64,000 bases of DNA from positions 65,369 through 129,368 of the forward strand of contig NZ_BNBS01000009.1 in assembly GCF_014656075.1 (NCBI RefSeq), given 5' to 3'. Each line of letters starts with the position of its first letter. Position 1 is the stretch's first letter. This DNA comes from Streptomyces hydrogenans (GTDB lineage: Bacteria > Actinomycetota > Actinomycetes > Streptomycetales > Streptomycetaceae). A model generated the notes under the pieces. The model made no database searches and had not been told where the DNA came from. It was given only the letters and a program-made list of their open reading frames with translations. Both the position numbers and the translations under genes were made by a program. Of this stretch, positions 24,071 to 34,160 are shown piece by piece.

Positions 24071-27000
24071 CGGGATGCCTCCAGGAACAGGGCGGATTCG
24101 GCGTCGACGTCGCGCAGGCTCCACAGCGTGGGCCACGCCTCGGCGTCCTCGGACTCGTCGTCGTACGACTTCAGCAGCGACGGTCTCCGGTCGCCCCGCT
24201 GCGGTTCGAAGAGCAGGCCGCCGTGGACGTCGGCCTCGTCGCACCACCAGTCGACGAACTCGTCGAAGGCGCGCGACACCGCCTCGAGCTCCGGCGGCGG
24301 TGGCGCGTCGTCCTCCGTGGGGACGGCGGCGGTGACGCGGTCGAGAAGGATCTGCTTCACGTCCTCACGGAGCCGGTCCTCGTACGAGGCGACCTTTCCG
24401 GCGGCGTCGTTCTCCCGGGCCTCGGGGAGCAGGATCCGTGCGAGGGCGACGACGACGGCGTGGAGACCGCGCTCGCGGGCGCGCGCGGAGAAGGGGGTGA
24501 CGGACGTGGACTCCACCTCGCGGTAGAGGGCCGAGTGGAAGTGCAGGAAGTTCTCGTAGTGCGAGCGGTCGCGGGACCGGGTGGCGTTGAGCATGACGGC
24601 GACCAGACCGGGGTGGGCGCGGCCGACGCGGCTGGTCGCCTGGATGTACTCCGCGGTGGTCTGGGGCTGGCCCATCACGGCCATCAGCCCGAGCCGGTCC
24701 ACGTCCACGCCGACCGCGATCATGTTGGTGGCGAGGAGGACGTCCACCGTGTCCGGGTCGGGGAGCCGCTTCTCGATGCCCTTGAGGCGGGCGGGGATGT
24801 CGCTCGCGTCGACCCGGCTGGTGAGCTCCGAGTAGTTGGTGGTGGACCGGACCTCCACCCCTTCCCGTTCGGCGAGCAGCTCCAGGTAGTCCACGACGTC
24901 GTCGTGGACCTGGAGTTCGGCCGCGGACAGGAGCCGGAGGCTGTTGAAGTAGCCCACCAGGCTCCAGTAGGCGTCGCGGACCTCCTCGCTCGTCCGTGCC
25001 TGCCTGGCCCGGTGCATGAGGGTGGCGTAGGTGCGGATGAGGAGGGTCGACTGGCTCGTGCCGGGGGCCAGCAGCCCCACGTAGCGGCGGCTGGCCTTCT
25101 CCTCCCGAGGCGTCTCGACCGCGAACCAGGAGTCCCGGGAGTCCAGTCCGGCCGGCGGGAACTGGCGTACGTCGCGCGCGAAGAGGCTGCGCCCCTGGTC
25201 GACCGCGCGGCGGATGGTCGCCGTGGAGGCGATCACCTTGGGACGATCGGCGAGGGCGTCGACCGCGGTCTCGTAGAGGCCGGTGAGCGTGCCCAACGGG
25301 CCTGAGATGAGGTGGAGTTCGTCCTGCACGACCAGCTCGGGCGCCGGGGTGGGGTCCGCCGGGTCGTCCCGGTTGAAGAGCGCCGCGGTGGCCGGTCGCC
25401 ATGGCATCGAGGCGAACTTGTCGACGGTGGCGATGACCAGGGTGGGGCGGGCGTCGTAGACCGCCTCGTCGACCAGGTGGACCGGGAGGCCGTCCGCGAA
25501 GTCGCAGCCCTCGCCGGGGCAGCGCACGCGCATCCGCCGGGCGTCGCGATCGACCGCGTAGGCTCGTGCGTCCAGCCGGGTCCCGCACCAGGGGCAGGCG
25601 TGCAGCTGGACGGGGTTCTCGGTGGCGAGCCGCCGGCCGAGGTCGCGGCGGAGCTCCTCCAGCTTCTCCTCGGCCTTCTCCAGGGTGTTGGGCGTCGCCG
25701 ACCGGCCGACCCACATCCCGATGGAGAACTCCTCGGTGCCCAGCTCCGAGGGAAGGTCCCGGCGCATCCGTTCCATGGCGCACAGCAGGATCGCGGCCCG
25801 CTCGAACTGCTGGAGCGTGAGCAGACGCAGGGTGTAGCGCATGAGGACGGTCACGCCCCCGCCGTCGGCTCCCTTCCGGATGCGGCGGAGGAACGCCGTG
25901 AAGGCGATCAGACCGAGATACGCCTCGGTCTTGCCGCCGCCGGTGGGGAACCAGAGCAGATCGGCGATCTCGCGGTCCGGATGCTTCCGGTCGTCGATGC
26001 CGGACAGGCAGAGCAGGACGAACGCGATCTGGAAGGGGCGCCAGCGGCCGGCCGTCGGGTCCGGTGCGCCGTCCTTGCCCGCCTTGACCCACGCGCTCCG
26101 GGCCCGCTGATCGGCCATGGCCCGGTTGGCGAGCCGGAAGGCCCGCATCAGTTCCGGCTTCCCGGGGTCGGCGAGGAGCGCGATGCCCGCCCGGATCCTC
26201 CGCAGGGCCTCGCCGCAGCTGTCGACCTGATCGGAAGCGGACCGCGCGTGCGGGGTGTCCGCGAGGAGGTCGGCCTCGGTCCGCTTGCGCTCGATCCACT
26301 GCTCGTAGCCGTCGGCGAGCGCGTGCAGTGCGTCCAGGATCTCGGCGTCGGAGCCCTCGGCGAGACCGAGCATGGACAGGGCCGAGCTGTCGATCTCCGG
26401 GTTGGAGTCGGCGAGCAGCACCTCGACGGCGGGTACGAACTCGCTGCGGACCTCGCTCACGGCGGCCTTCCTGGCGTCCGTGATCCCGATCGGTGGCGCG
26501 TTCCACTCCCAGTCGGCGGCACACCCGTGCCCGACGGCGAAGGTCGGTGCGTGGCGGTGCAGCAGACGGCTGGTGGCCACCTCGTCGTCGTGGGACGTGT
26601 GCGGGGCGGGGCGCTCGACGAAGGCCCCGGAACCGTTCGAGGCCCGGACCGTGAGCCCGCACTGGAAGAGGGAGGCGGCGTCCTGCAGATCGTGCTCGCC
26701 GACCCGCTGGGTGTTGACGAGGGTCACGGTCACGGTCACGGTGCCGGTGGTCGCGTGAGGGCGTCGGACGTTGACCCGGAGAGCGGCCCCGTGCCCGAGT
26801 TCGACCTCGATCCGCGGATCCGGGGTGGTCACGTCGACGGTGGTGTCCGGCAGCGACAGCACGGTGCGGTGCCACTGTTCCTGCTGGTCGGAGGTGGTGC
26901 GTGCTTCGGCCCGGCGGGCCGGGACGGGACGCCCCGTCGCGTCGGTGGGCCGGTAGGCGGAGGCCTGGACCCCGACGACGATCGACCGGCTCTCGTCCGG

Positions 27001-27354
27001 GTCGACCGCGAAGGTGAGGCCCATCGACGAGGGGCGCCGGGAGCCGGAGGTGACGGCCTCGTCGGAGGCGGACGGCTCGTCGGCCTCCTTGCGGGAGATC
27101 ACGGGCGCGTCGTCCGGACTGTTCTGTTCCTGCTCCGCGGCCCGGAGCCGGTCCGCGGCGGCGGGATCCGCCGACCGGGGGTAGAGGACGCCGACGACAT
27201 AGCGGTCGATCGGTGCGTCCTGCACGAGGACCTCGGTCAGGTCCTCGTGAGCGGCGTCGGGAGCTGGGCCCAGGAGCTCACGGCGCAGCCCGACGAGGAG
27301 CTCCTCGTCCCGGACCCGGTAGTGCTCGGCGTGTCGGCCTGCCACGTGCGTCAT
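24067..27354 (-). CDS. drmA: DrmA-like SF2 helicase (DISARM family)
   Basis: A 1,095-aa helicase. A 450-residue N-terminal region without known motifs precedes the SF2 core: Walker A TGGGKT (471-476), a four-Cys zinc insert (CPWCG at 587-591, then RCPGEGCDF), Walker B variant QDELH (677-681), motif III STATI, and motifs V-VI ATNMIAVGVDVDRLG and EYIQATSRVGR. QDELHLISGPLGTLTGLYE in place of DEAD/DEAH is the DrmA hallmark. It is coupled to the UvrD-like gene upstream (ATGA) and drmB-like gene downstream (ATGA). In DISARM, DrmA with DrmB restricts phage DNA; that role is inferred here. Confidence 0.86.
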   Translation of the reverse strand: MTHVAGRHAEHYRVRDEELLVGLRRELLGPAPDAAHEDLTEVLVQDAPIDRYVVGVLYPRSADPAAADRLRAAEQEQNSPDDAPVISRKEADEPSASDEAVTSGSRRPSSMGLTFAVDPDESRSIVVGVQASAYRPTDATGRPVPARRAEARTTSDQQEQWHRTVLSLPDTTVDVTTPDPRIEVELGHGAALRVNVRRPHATTGTVTVTVTLVNTQRVGEHDLQDAASLFQCGLTVRASNGSGAFVERPAPHTSHDDEVATSRLLHRHAPTFAVGHGCAADWEWNAPPIGITDARKAAVSEVRSEFVPAVEVLLADSNPEIDSSALSMLGLAEGSDAEILDALHALADGYEQWIERKRTEADLLADTPHARSASDQVDSCGEALRRIRAGIALLADPGKPELMRAFRLANRAMADQRARSAWVKAGKDGAPDPTAGRWRPFQIAFVLLCLSGIDDRKHPDREIADLLWFPTGGGKTEAYLGLIAFTAFLRRIRKGADGGGVTVLMRYTLRLLTLQQFERAAILLCAMERMRRDLPSELGTEEFSIGMWVGRSATPNTLEKAEEKLEELRRDLGRRLATENPVQLHACPWCGTRLDARAYAVDRDARRMRVRCPGEGCDFADGLPVHLVDEAVYDARPTLVIATVDKFASMPWRPATAALFNRDDPADPTPAPELVVQDELHLISGPLGTLTGLYETAVDALADRPKVIASTATIRRAVDQGRSLFARDVRQFPPAGLDSRDSWFAVETPREEKASRRYVGLLAPGTSQSTLLIRTYATLMHRARQARTSEEVRDAYWSLVGYFNSLRLLSAAELQVHDDVVDYLELLAEREGVEVRSTTNYSELTSRVDASDIPARLKGIEKRLPDPDTVDVLLATNMIAVGVDVDRLGLMAVMGQPQTTAEYIQATSRVGRAHPGLVAVMLNATRSRDRSHYENFLHFHSALYREVESTSVTPFSARARERGLHAVVVALARILLPEARENDAAGKVASYEDRLREDVKQILLDRVTAAVPTEDDAPPPPELEAVSRAFDEFVDWWCDEADVHGGLLFEPQRGDRRPSLLKSYDDESEDAEAWPTLWSLRDVDAESALFLEASR

Positions 27355-29276
27355 GCGTTCCTCTCCTCGTTCTCGTCGAGCTCCTCGCCGCCTCCGGCCC
27401 TCCGGAACCGGCCGATGCCGGTGAGCCGGGGGGCGATCCACATGCCGCGGTCGCCCAGACCGGCGTTGGCGCCGGCGGCCGTGCTGCCGGCCACCGTCTC
27501 CAGGGCGTCGACGCGTATCCCGTGGATCTCGTCCGGCCACCAGGGGTCCCAGGTCCGGTTCACCTTCTGGACCTGGAACAGGTCCTCGCGGAAGCGCTCG
27601 GAGACCTCTCCGATCTCCCGGTCCTCGTGCAGCAGCGCGTACGGCGGGCTCTGGTGCTCGCCCATCGGGACGTCGTGGCGCCTGCGCAGCACCACGGCGT
27701 CCCCGGGGGCCACCCGCTCCAGCAGGTACGCCTGGGCCGCGGCCGCGTCCGGCCCCGGGCACGCGGGCAGGTCACGGGCGACGTCACCGGCCTCGGCGAC
27801 GATCCCGAACCGGTCGTAGGACCGCCACCCGGCCACGTACCGTCGCCCGACGGCCCTGCGGGCTCCCGCGCGCCGGACGAGCGGCAGTTCGGGAACGGCC
27901 ACGTGATGGAGGTCCTGGCGCGCCCGCGTCATGGCCACGTACAGGGCCCTGGCCTCGGCGGGCAGGTCGAGGTCGTCCTTGTACTGCTTGCGGAGTTCGC
28001 CGACGGACGGAGGGGTGAGCACGATCACGCGGTCGAACTCGAGGCCTTTGGCCCGGTGGACGGTGGAGACGACGAGCCGCTCCGTCTCCGGGTCGGCGGC
28101 CTCGTCGGGGAAGCGGCCGTCGGACACGACGCGGCGGAGCCGTTCGAGGTCGAGCACGTGCCGCCCGGCCCCGCGGGCGACGCGGCGCAGCACCGTCCAC
28201 AGCGCGGCCGGATTCGGCTCGTACGGCAGGGGGATCTCGGCGAGCAGGGAGCGGAAGCGGTCCTCGGTGAGGCCGCTCGCACCGGTGCGGCGGAGGAGTT
28301 CGGCCACCCAGAACGGGACCGGCCGTTCCTCGAGCGGGCGTCGCAGCCGATGGGGCACGCCGTGCGCGTGCAGCAGCTCGGACACGGCGAGGGCCTGGCG
28401 GTTGTCGCGGGTGAGGATCGCGCAGGTGTCGGGCGACCTGCGGAGCCCGTCCAGGGTGAGCGGATCGGTGAGGTCCGCCAGGACGTTGGCGGGTTCCAGG
28501 AGGAGGTCGCGCAGTTCGTCGTAGAGCCGCCCGGCCTCTTCGGGGTCCGTGACCTCCTGCAGCCGCGGGCCCAGATGCAGTGCCGTCCTGGCCTCGGGCG
28601 TGACGGCCCGGAAGTTCGCGGTGAGGTGCAGCTCGACCAGGTCGTCGGGGTAGGAGCCGCGCAGCCAGTCGAAGAACCTGCCGGTCTCGTCGGCCCGCTC
28701 GGCCATGTCGTCGATCTGGAACCCGTAGACGCTCTGGGCTGCGTCACCGACGACGGTGAAGCCGCAGCTGTCCTGGTACCGGTCGATCAGCGTCTCGACC
28801 AACTCGCGACGGCCGCCCAGCAGGTCCTGGACCTCGTCGATCACGACGTGGGCAGGGGGCACGGCGTCACCGGCCTCCAGCGCCCCCTTCTCCACCGCCT
28901 GCGCGGCCGCCAGGATCCGCTCCTCGAAGCCGACCGCGCTCCACTGGTCGTCGGGTCGGGCCTGTCGCAGGACTCCGTAGGCCCAGGCGTCGAAGGTCTG
29001 GGCCCGCACCCTTGTCGCCCGGTCGCCGTGCCGGGCGATCCGCTCGCGCAGTTCGCGTGCGGCGGCTCGGGAGAAGGTCAGGACGAGGATCTCGGAGGCG
29101 TCCAGGGCCTCCTCCGGGTCGTCGTGACCGCACAGGGCGTCGAGTCGGCGCACCAGGGTGTGTGTCTTGCCCGCCCCCGCCCCGGCGGTCACGAGCACCC
29201 GGGCGTCCCAGGGCTGCTCGACCACGGACCGCTGCTCGTCGGTGAGCGGCGGACTGTCGAGGTACGTGTCGGTCAC
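27351..29276 (-). CDS. UvrD/Rep-type superfamily 1 helicase in the DISARM-like operon
   Basis: A 641-aa SF1A helicase. Q-motif LTDEQRSVV, Walker A AGAGAGKT (31-38), motif Ia LTFSRAAARELRERI, Walker B DEVQD (147-151), motif III GDAAQSVYGFQ (178-188), motif V STVHRAKGLEF and motif VI ALYVAMTRAR are intact. The last 110 or so residues form a non-helicase extension with a Trp-rich patch (NRTWDPWWPDEI). GTG 29276 overlaps the upstream stop as GTGA and its own stop overlaps the DrmA-like start. A UvrD-like partner is not part of published DISARM. It could unwind or translocate on DNA processed by the neighbouring SF2 helicases. Confidence 0.88.
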   Translation of the reverse strand: MTDTYLDSPPLTDEQRSVVEQPWDARVLVTAGAGAGKTHTLVRRLDALCGHDDPEEALDASEILVLTFSRAAARELRERIARHGDRATRVRAQTFDAWAYGVLRQARPDDQWSAVGFEERILAAAQAVEKGALEAGDAVPPAHVVIDEVQDLLGGRRELVETLIDRYQDSCGFTVVGDAAQSVYGFQIDDMAERADETGRFFDWLRGSYPDDLVELHLTANFRAVTPEARTALHLGPRLQEVTDPEEAGRLYDELRDLLLEPANVLADLTDPLTLDGLRRSPDTCAILTRDNRQALAVSELLHAHGVPHRLRRPLEERPVPFWVAELLRRTGASGLTEDRFRSLLAEIPLPYEPNPAALWTVLRRVARGAGRHVLDLERLRRVVSDGRFPDEAADPETERLVVSTVHRAKGLEFDRVIVLTPPSVGELRKQYKDDLDLPAEARALYVAMTRARQDLHHVAVPELPLVRRAGARRAVGRRYVAGWRSYDRFGIVAEAGDVARDLPACPGPDAAAAQAYLLERVAPGDAVVLRRRHDVPMGEHQSPPYALLHEDREIGEVSERFREDLFQVQKVNRTWDPWWPDEIHGIRVDALETVAGSTAAGANAGLGDRGMWIAPRLTGIGRFRRAGGGEELDENEERNA

Positions 29277-32200
29277 GTGCGGCTCCAGAGGTGCTCGAAC
29301 TGGGTGAAGGCGAGCTGGGTGTCGAAGTTCTCGATGTTGTCGCTGACGTTGAGGATCAGGCAGGTGTCCTTGCCGCCGTTCCGGGGCCCGCGCAGTCCAC
29401 GCCCGATCATCTGCTGGTAGACGTTCGTGCTGTAGACCGGGCGCGCCACGACCACGACGCGGGTGGCCGGCGCGTCGAACCCCTGGGTGAGCACACCGTA
29501 GTTGGTGAGGACACGGATGCGGCCGGAACGGAACTCCTCGATGCGCCGGCGACGGTCCGAGGCGCTGGTCGTCGCGTCCACGGCCGCGGACGGCACGCCG
29601 CGGTCGTTCAGCAGGGCCGCCAGGTACTTGGCGTGGTCCACCGAGGTGGCGAAGAGCAGCGTCGGCCAGTCCTCCGGCAGACCCGCCACCTCCTCGACGA
29701 TGCGCCGGCTGCGGGAGTGGTCGTCGGCGAGCCGCTGCTCGGCGGCACGGGTGAGCATCGACATTCGCTCGGCCTGCGCCTTCTCCTCCCGGGTCAGCTC
29801 GATCCGCCCGCCCTGGAGCGTCCGGTGCTCGACCTCCGCGAGCATGCCCCACTGCTGGAGGTCGCGGTACGGGTCGCCGGAGGGGAAGACGCCCTCGTCG
29901 AGGCGCCTGTTGCCGAACCGGCCGACCAGGCGCAGGGTCTCCTCCTCGTTGGTGTTGCGGTACGGGGTGGCGGTCAGACCCAGCAGGTGTCGTTTCGTCT
30001 CGTACCGGGTGAGGCCGAGCCGGCTGAGGATCTCCGTGTAGCGCTTGGAGACGGCGGTGTGCGCCTCGTCCACGATCACCAGGGCCGCCTCCCGCAGCCA
30101 CGCGTAGGCGTCGGTGCCCAGGCAGCGTTCCAGCTTCGCGTCGGTGGCGACCACGAGGTGCGGATGGTCGACCACGTCCCCGACCTCGTTGGAGCTCCAG
30201 AGCCTGCTGATGGTGAGTGGGCTCTCCGCGCCGACCTTGTTCCATACGAACTTCCAGCTCTGCACGGCCTGTTCGCACAGCTCCTCGGTCTGCGCGATCC
30301 ACAGCAGCGGGCCGCGCAGGTCGCCGACCTGCTTCACCCAACGGATCACGGCCTCCGAGGTGACCCGCGTCTTGCCGGCGCCGGTCGGCAGCGACAGCAT
30401 CGCGCGCTGCGGGGCGAGCCGGTCGAGCAGTCCGCTGATGTTGCGGACCAGGTCCTCCTGGTAGTCGTGGAGGCGCGGGAAGTCTCGCGGACCCTCCACG
30501 GTCTCGAAGGCGGGAGGCGCCGGCGTGCGGGAACCCGCGAAGGCGACCGGGAGCCGCAGGTCCGACACGAAGGCGATGGCTGCCGACGAACCCCCGTAAG
30601 CGACCGGAGCGTTCGGGAACCTTGCCTGGATGTCGCGGGCGTGCTGCTGGAGCACCCCGTCGCCGTGGGCGTTGAACGCCATCTGGGCGATGCGGTGCCC
30701 GGACGGCTCCGTGCCACCGGCTTCCTGCGACTCCGCCTCCATGAGTCCCTCGGGCAGTCCGGCGCGGAGGGCGTCAGCGCCGATCAGCAGCTCGATCTTG
30801 GTGACCACGTCCGACGCCTCCTGGACGGCCTTGATCGCCGCCCGCATCGCGCCGTCGCGAGCCATGCGCTCCTGGAGCTCGAGGACGGCCCGGCACCCGG
30901 TCGGGCCCAGTCCGAGTTCCAGCTCCCGGTCGATCAGCCGCAGCATCGGCTCGGCCTCGACGGGGACGAGGATCTTCACCGTGGTGCCCTGGCGCACCGC
31001 GTCCAGAGGCCGCGGCCGGGTGCCGTTGGGGGTGCGGGTCAGCTCCTCGAGCTCGGTGCACCGCTGCACGAGGCTGCCCCGGGTGGCGCTGTTCAGCTGC
31101 TGACGCAGACCGGGGTAGAGCTCGACGAGCGGTACCGGCTCGCCCTCGGGCACCTCCCGGGTCTCCTTGCTGATGACGTCGGCGAAGCGGAGCATCCCCC
31201 ACTTCTCCACCAGGAGCTCGGCGTCCTCGACGGTGGAGACCAGCAGGGCCGGCAGCTGTTCGGCGCGCAGCGCCCGGTACTCGGCGGTGCCGACGGCGAC
31301 GGTGATCTCCTCGTCGGGGCGGGTGCCCCAGGCGTCGCCGACCCGGCACCGGGTGAGGGTGTCCTCGGGGAACTCGGCACCGAACCGGGTCAGCATGACG
31401 TAGGTGGCGCCGACGAAGCCGTCGTCCTCGCTCCGGGACAGCTCGGTGAGCAGCGAGTCCCAGCGATCGGCCGGCACCTCGTCGACGGTGGTCGCGAGAT
31501 GCAGTTTGCGGGCCTTCTCCGAGGAGATGTCGGCGACGGGAAGGACGTCGCGGTACGCGGCGAGCTGCGGTCCGACCGCTTCCGCGAGTGGCTTGACGCC
31601 CTGGGAGGTGGCGACGTACCCGTGCCTCCGCAGCATCCAGCGGATGGGGGACGCCACGGACTGGCGGGTGCTCGTCTGCGCGCCGATCTGCAGGGTCCAG
31701 TTGTCGACCACCGCGTCGTCGGGCAGCGCCTTCAGGAAGGCGGCGCGGGACTCCTGGGACAGGGCGCGGAAGAGGTGCAGGGGGCCGCCGACGGGCGAAC
31801 CCTCCACCTTCATCCGGCTCAGCGAGGGGCGGGGGGCGGTGTTGGCGAGCCGCTTCAGGTACGCGGTGTGCACGGCCTCCCGGTACTCCTCGAACCACCC
31901 CTCCGCGTCGGATTCGGGGCGCACCGCGGCTGACGGGCGCTCCCGCAGGCCGAGGTCGGGGAAGAAGGAGAGGTCGTCGGAGTGGAACCGGACGTCGACG
32001 GCGATGCCCGGGTCGCGTTCGGCCGTCACGACCGTGCCGGGAAGCATGCAGTCCCGCACCGGCCGGAACCTGCGGTCCGCGGTCCGCACGTGGAGCGTCT
32101 CCCGGGCCCGCGGCACCTTCTCCAGCAGGGTGTGGGCGAGGCGGCGCCCACCCGCACGACGGAACAGCTCCCAGAAGCGCTCCCACTCGGCGTCCCCGTA

Positions 32201-34030
32201 TCCGGCGAAGCCCTGGTCGAGCACGCTGATGAACCTGCCCTCGGCGTGCGCCTCCCGGATGCCGAGCACGTTCAGGGCGTGGGCGAGCGACGGATCCTGG
32301 GCGAGCTCGCCGACCACGTACACGAGGGACTCGGGGAGTCCGCCCTCGTCGGCCCTCCGGAAGACCCGGCCGACCACGGGGGCGACGAGCCCGTGCTCCT
32401 CGGTGAGGACGATCTTCGCCTTCCGGGCCTCGGCGGCGTCGGGGGACCCCTTCTCGATCATGTCGGTGAGGATCCGGATCGCCGTCGCCGAGGCCGCGGG
32501 GGTCCCGGACGCCACGAGCGCCTCCAGCCATGTGCGGACGTCGGCCCGCTCGCGCCCGGCCGCGCCGATGATGTGTTCCACCTTTCCGGACCGCAGGGCG
32601 TCGACCTCCACCGACGGGTGCAGCCAGTCCGACGGGCGGTCCGGGCAGCCGTGCCACATCCGCAGCCATCCGGCGAGGTGCTGCTTCGGTTCGAGACGAG
32701 GGTGGACGTGGAGTTCCGCCGGTGTCCGCAGGACTCCCTCCTGGTCGGGGAGCGAGGGGCGCACGGCGGCGCGGGCCCAGATCTCCCGGGTCAGGAACTC
32801 GTCCGCCCAACTGATGGCCTCCTTCACGCGGCCGGGCAGGAGCGGGAGATGGGCGGCGGGGTCGTCGGCGGGGGCGAGCCGGGGGAGGGAGTCGACGACG
32901 AGCTGCGCCGAAACCTTGATCATCTCCTCGTTGAAAGCGGAGGAGTCGAGCAGGTTCTGGCGGTCCTCGTTCGTCTTCCAGGCGCCGTTGAGGATGCCGC
33001 TCAGGGAGATCTCGTACTTCGTGGGGAAGAACGACCAGAACCGTCCGCGCCCGCGTGCCTTCGACGACAGGTACAGGCCGCTCTTCGGATCCTTCTCCAG
33101 GGCGGGGACGGCCCAGGCGAGTTCGAGCGAAAGGCGGTCGTGCAGCTCACCGGCGTCGGCCCGCGCGGCGGGGCCCGGCTCGTGCGTGACGGTGAAGACC
33201 CTCCAGCGGTCCGCCGTGGTCGGCTTCCCGGTGCGTTCCTCGTGCACGGTGTGCAGGTCGCCCGCCTGCTCGGTGGTCAGGACGCGTCGGACGACGGGGC
33301 GGGGCCTGCGGTCGTCCAGGACGACCTTCGCCACGTGGGGGGAGAGGAGCTGGAAGCCGAGGGGGAACTCCTCGCGGGACGAGACGTTCGACCGTCCGCC
33401 GTGCATGTCCTGGGCCAGTCGGTCCGCGGCGCCGCGGAGCAGCGGCAGGCGCACCACCGTCGTGGCCCAGCGGAGCAGTTCGTCGAGCACGCCGTCCTGC
33501 GCGCGCTCCGCGGCCATGTCGAGGGGGCGGGCCATGCGCAGCACCGGGGCCTCGAAGTCCGTGCCCAGGTGTGCTTCGACCCCCGGCACCGACCGGATGC
33601 GCTCGTAGGACCAGTCGCGGTCGAAGCCGAAGGAGCCGGTGGCGCCGAAGAACTGCGGGGCGTCGGTGACGACGAGTACCGACTTCACGCCGACGCCGAA
33701 GCGGCCGATCTGTCCGCCGCGTTTGCGCGACATGCTCATCCGCAGGATGGTCTCCGCGCCCTCGGGCGAGACGGGCGTGCCCTCGTTGGCGCAGTAGAGG
33801 TGGGTGTCGGTGAGGACGACGTGGACCGTGCCGCCCGGCTGGGACGCGATCTCGTCGGCCGCGTTCTGGACGAGTTCGAAGAGCTGGCGGTCGCCGTAGC
33901 CACCCTGGGTGATGCGGCGCTCGCTGTTGGCGTGCTCGGGGATGAGGCCGGGGTCGACCTCGTAGGTCTGGAGAACGCGGTCGGACTGCTCGAGGACGGT
34001 CCGGATGACGGGGGAGTCCGTGGCTGACAT
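29273..34030 (-). CDS. Giant fusion: sacsin-like GHKL ATPase plus SF2 helicase
   Basis: A 1,585-aa protein. The N-terminus is a sacsin/Hsp90-type GHKL ATPase: N-box ELVQNAADE (52-60) and G2 box GRFGVGVKS (109-117). About 1,000 residues without recognisable motifs follow. The C-terminus is an SF2 helicase: Walker A PTGAGKT (about 1215-1221), DEAH (about 1321-1324), LTATP (about 1352-1356), and motif VI QMIGRGLRGP (about 1540). ATG 34030 is chosen because the sacsin domain begins there; ATG 34171 would add 47 Pro/Arg-rich residues and overlap the upstream gene by 11 bp. Its stop overlaps the UvrD-like start. Role unknown; defence is inferred from context. Confidence 0.85.
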   Translation of the reverse strand: MSATDSPVIRTVLEQSDRVLQTYEVDPGLIPEHANSERRITQGGYGDRQLFELVQNAADEIASQPGGTVHVVLTDTHLYCANEGTPVSPEGAETILRMSMSRKRGGQIGRFGVGVKSVLVVTDAPQFFGATGSFGFDRDWSYERIRSVPGVEAHLGTDFEAPVLRMARPLDMAAERAQDGVLDELLRWATTVVRLPLLRGAADRLAQDMHGGRSNVSSREEFPLGFQLLSPHVAKVVLDDRRPRPVVRRVLTTEQAGDLHTVHEERTGKPTTADRWRVFTVTHEPGPAARADAGELHDRLSLELAWAVPALEKDPKSGLYLSSKARGRGRFWSFFPTKYEISLSGILNGAWKTNEDRQNLLDSSAFNEEMIKVSAQLVVDSLPRLAPADDPAAHLPLLPGRVKEAISWADEFLTREIWARAAVRPSLPDQEGVLRTPAELHVHPRLEPKQHLAGWLRMWHGCPDRPSDWLHPSVEVDALRSGKVEHIIGAAGRERADVRTWLEALVASGTPAASATAIRILTDMIEKGSPDAAEARKAKIVLTEEHGLVAPVVGRVFRRADEGGLPESLVYVVGELAQDPSLAHALNVLGIREAHAEGRFISVLDQGFAGYGDAEWERFWELFRRAGGRRLAHTLLEKVPRARETLHVRTADRRFRPVRDCMLPGTVVTAERDPGIAVDVRFHSDDLSFFPDLGLRERPSAAVRPESDAEGWFEEYREAVHTAYLKRLANTAPRPSLSRMKVEGSPVGGPLHLFRALSQESRAAFLKALPDDAVVDNWTLQIGAQTSTRQSVASPIRWMLRRHGYVATSQGVKPLAEAVGPQLAAYRDVLPVADISSEKARKLHLATTVDEVPADRWDSLLTELSRSEDDGFVGATYVMLTRFGAEFPEDTLTRCRVGDAWGTRPDEEITVAVGTAEYRALRAEQLPALLVSTVEDAELLVEKWGMLRFADVISKETREVPEGEPVPLVELYPGLRQQLNSATRGSLVQRCTELEELTRTPNGTRPRPLDAVRQGTTVKILVPVEAEPMLRLIDRELELGLGPTGCRAVLELQERMARDGAMRAAIKAVQEASDVVTKIELLIGADALRAGLPEGLMEAESQEAGGTEPSGHRIAQMAFNAHGDGVLQQHARDIQARFPNAPVAYGGSSAAIAFVSDLRLPVAFAGSRTPAPPAFETVEGPRDFPRLHDYQEDLVRNISGLLDRLAPQRAMLSLPTGAGKTRVTSEAVIRWVKQVGDLRGPLLWIAQTEELCEQAVQSWKFVWNKVGAESPLTISRLWSSNEVGDVVDHPHLVVATDAKLERCLGTDAYAWLREAALVIVDEAHTAVSKRYTEILSRLGLTRYETKRHLLGLTATPYRNTNEEETLRLVGRFGNRRLDEGVFPSGDPYRDLQQWGMLAEVEHRTLQGGRIELTREEKAQAERMSMLTRAAEQRLADDHSRSRRIVEEVAGLPEDWPTLLFATSVDHAKYLAALLNDRGVPSAAVDATTSASDRRRRIEEFRSGRIRVLTNYGVLTQGFDAPATRVVVVARPVYSTNVYQQMIGRGLRGPRNGGKDTCLILNVSDNIENFDTQLAFTQFEHLWSRT

Positions 34031-34160
34031 GTCTCTGCGGCTCCTGGAGTCGAGGAGGGAAGGAAGAGGAAGGGCCGCGGCGGGCCGGCCCGGTTCAAGG
34101 TCCCGGGGTGCGTCGGTGCCTTGCACCAGGCCGGCGGGCCGCGTGGTGGTGAGGGTGCGG

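Noticed and set aside
29277..30341. Extended UvrD-like N-terminus
   Set aside because: It reads through the SF2 helicase end in a different frame; the Q-motif and Walker A sit directly after GTG 29276.
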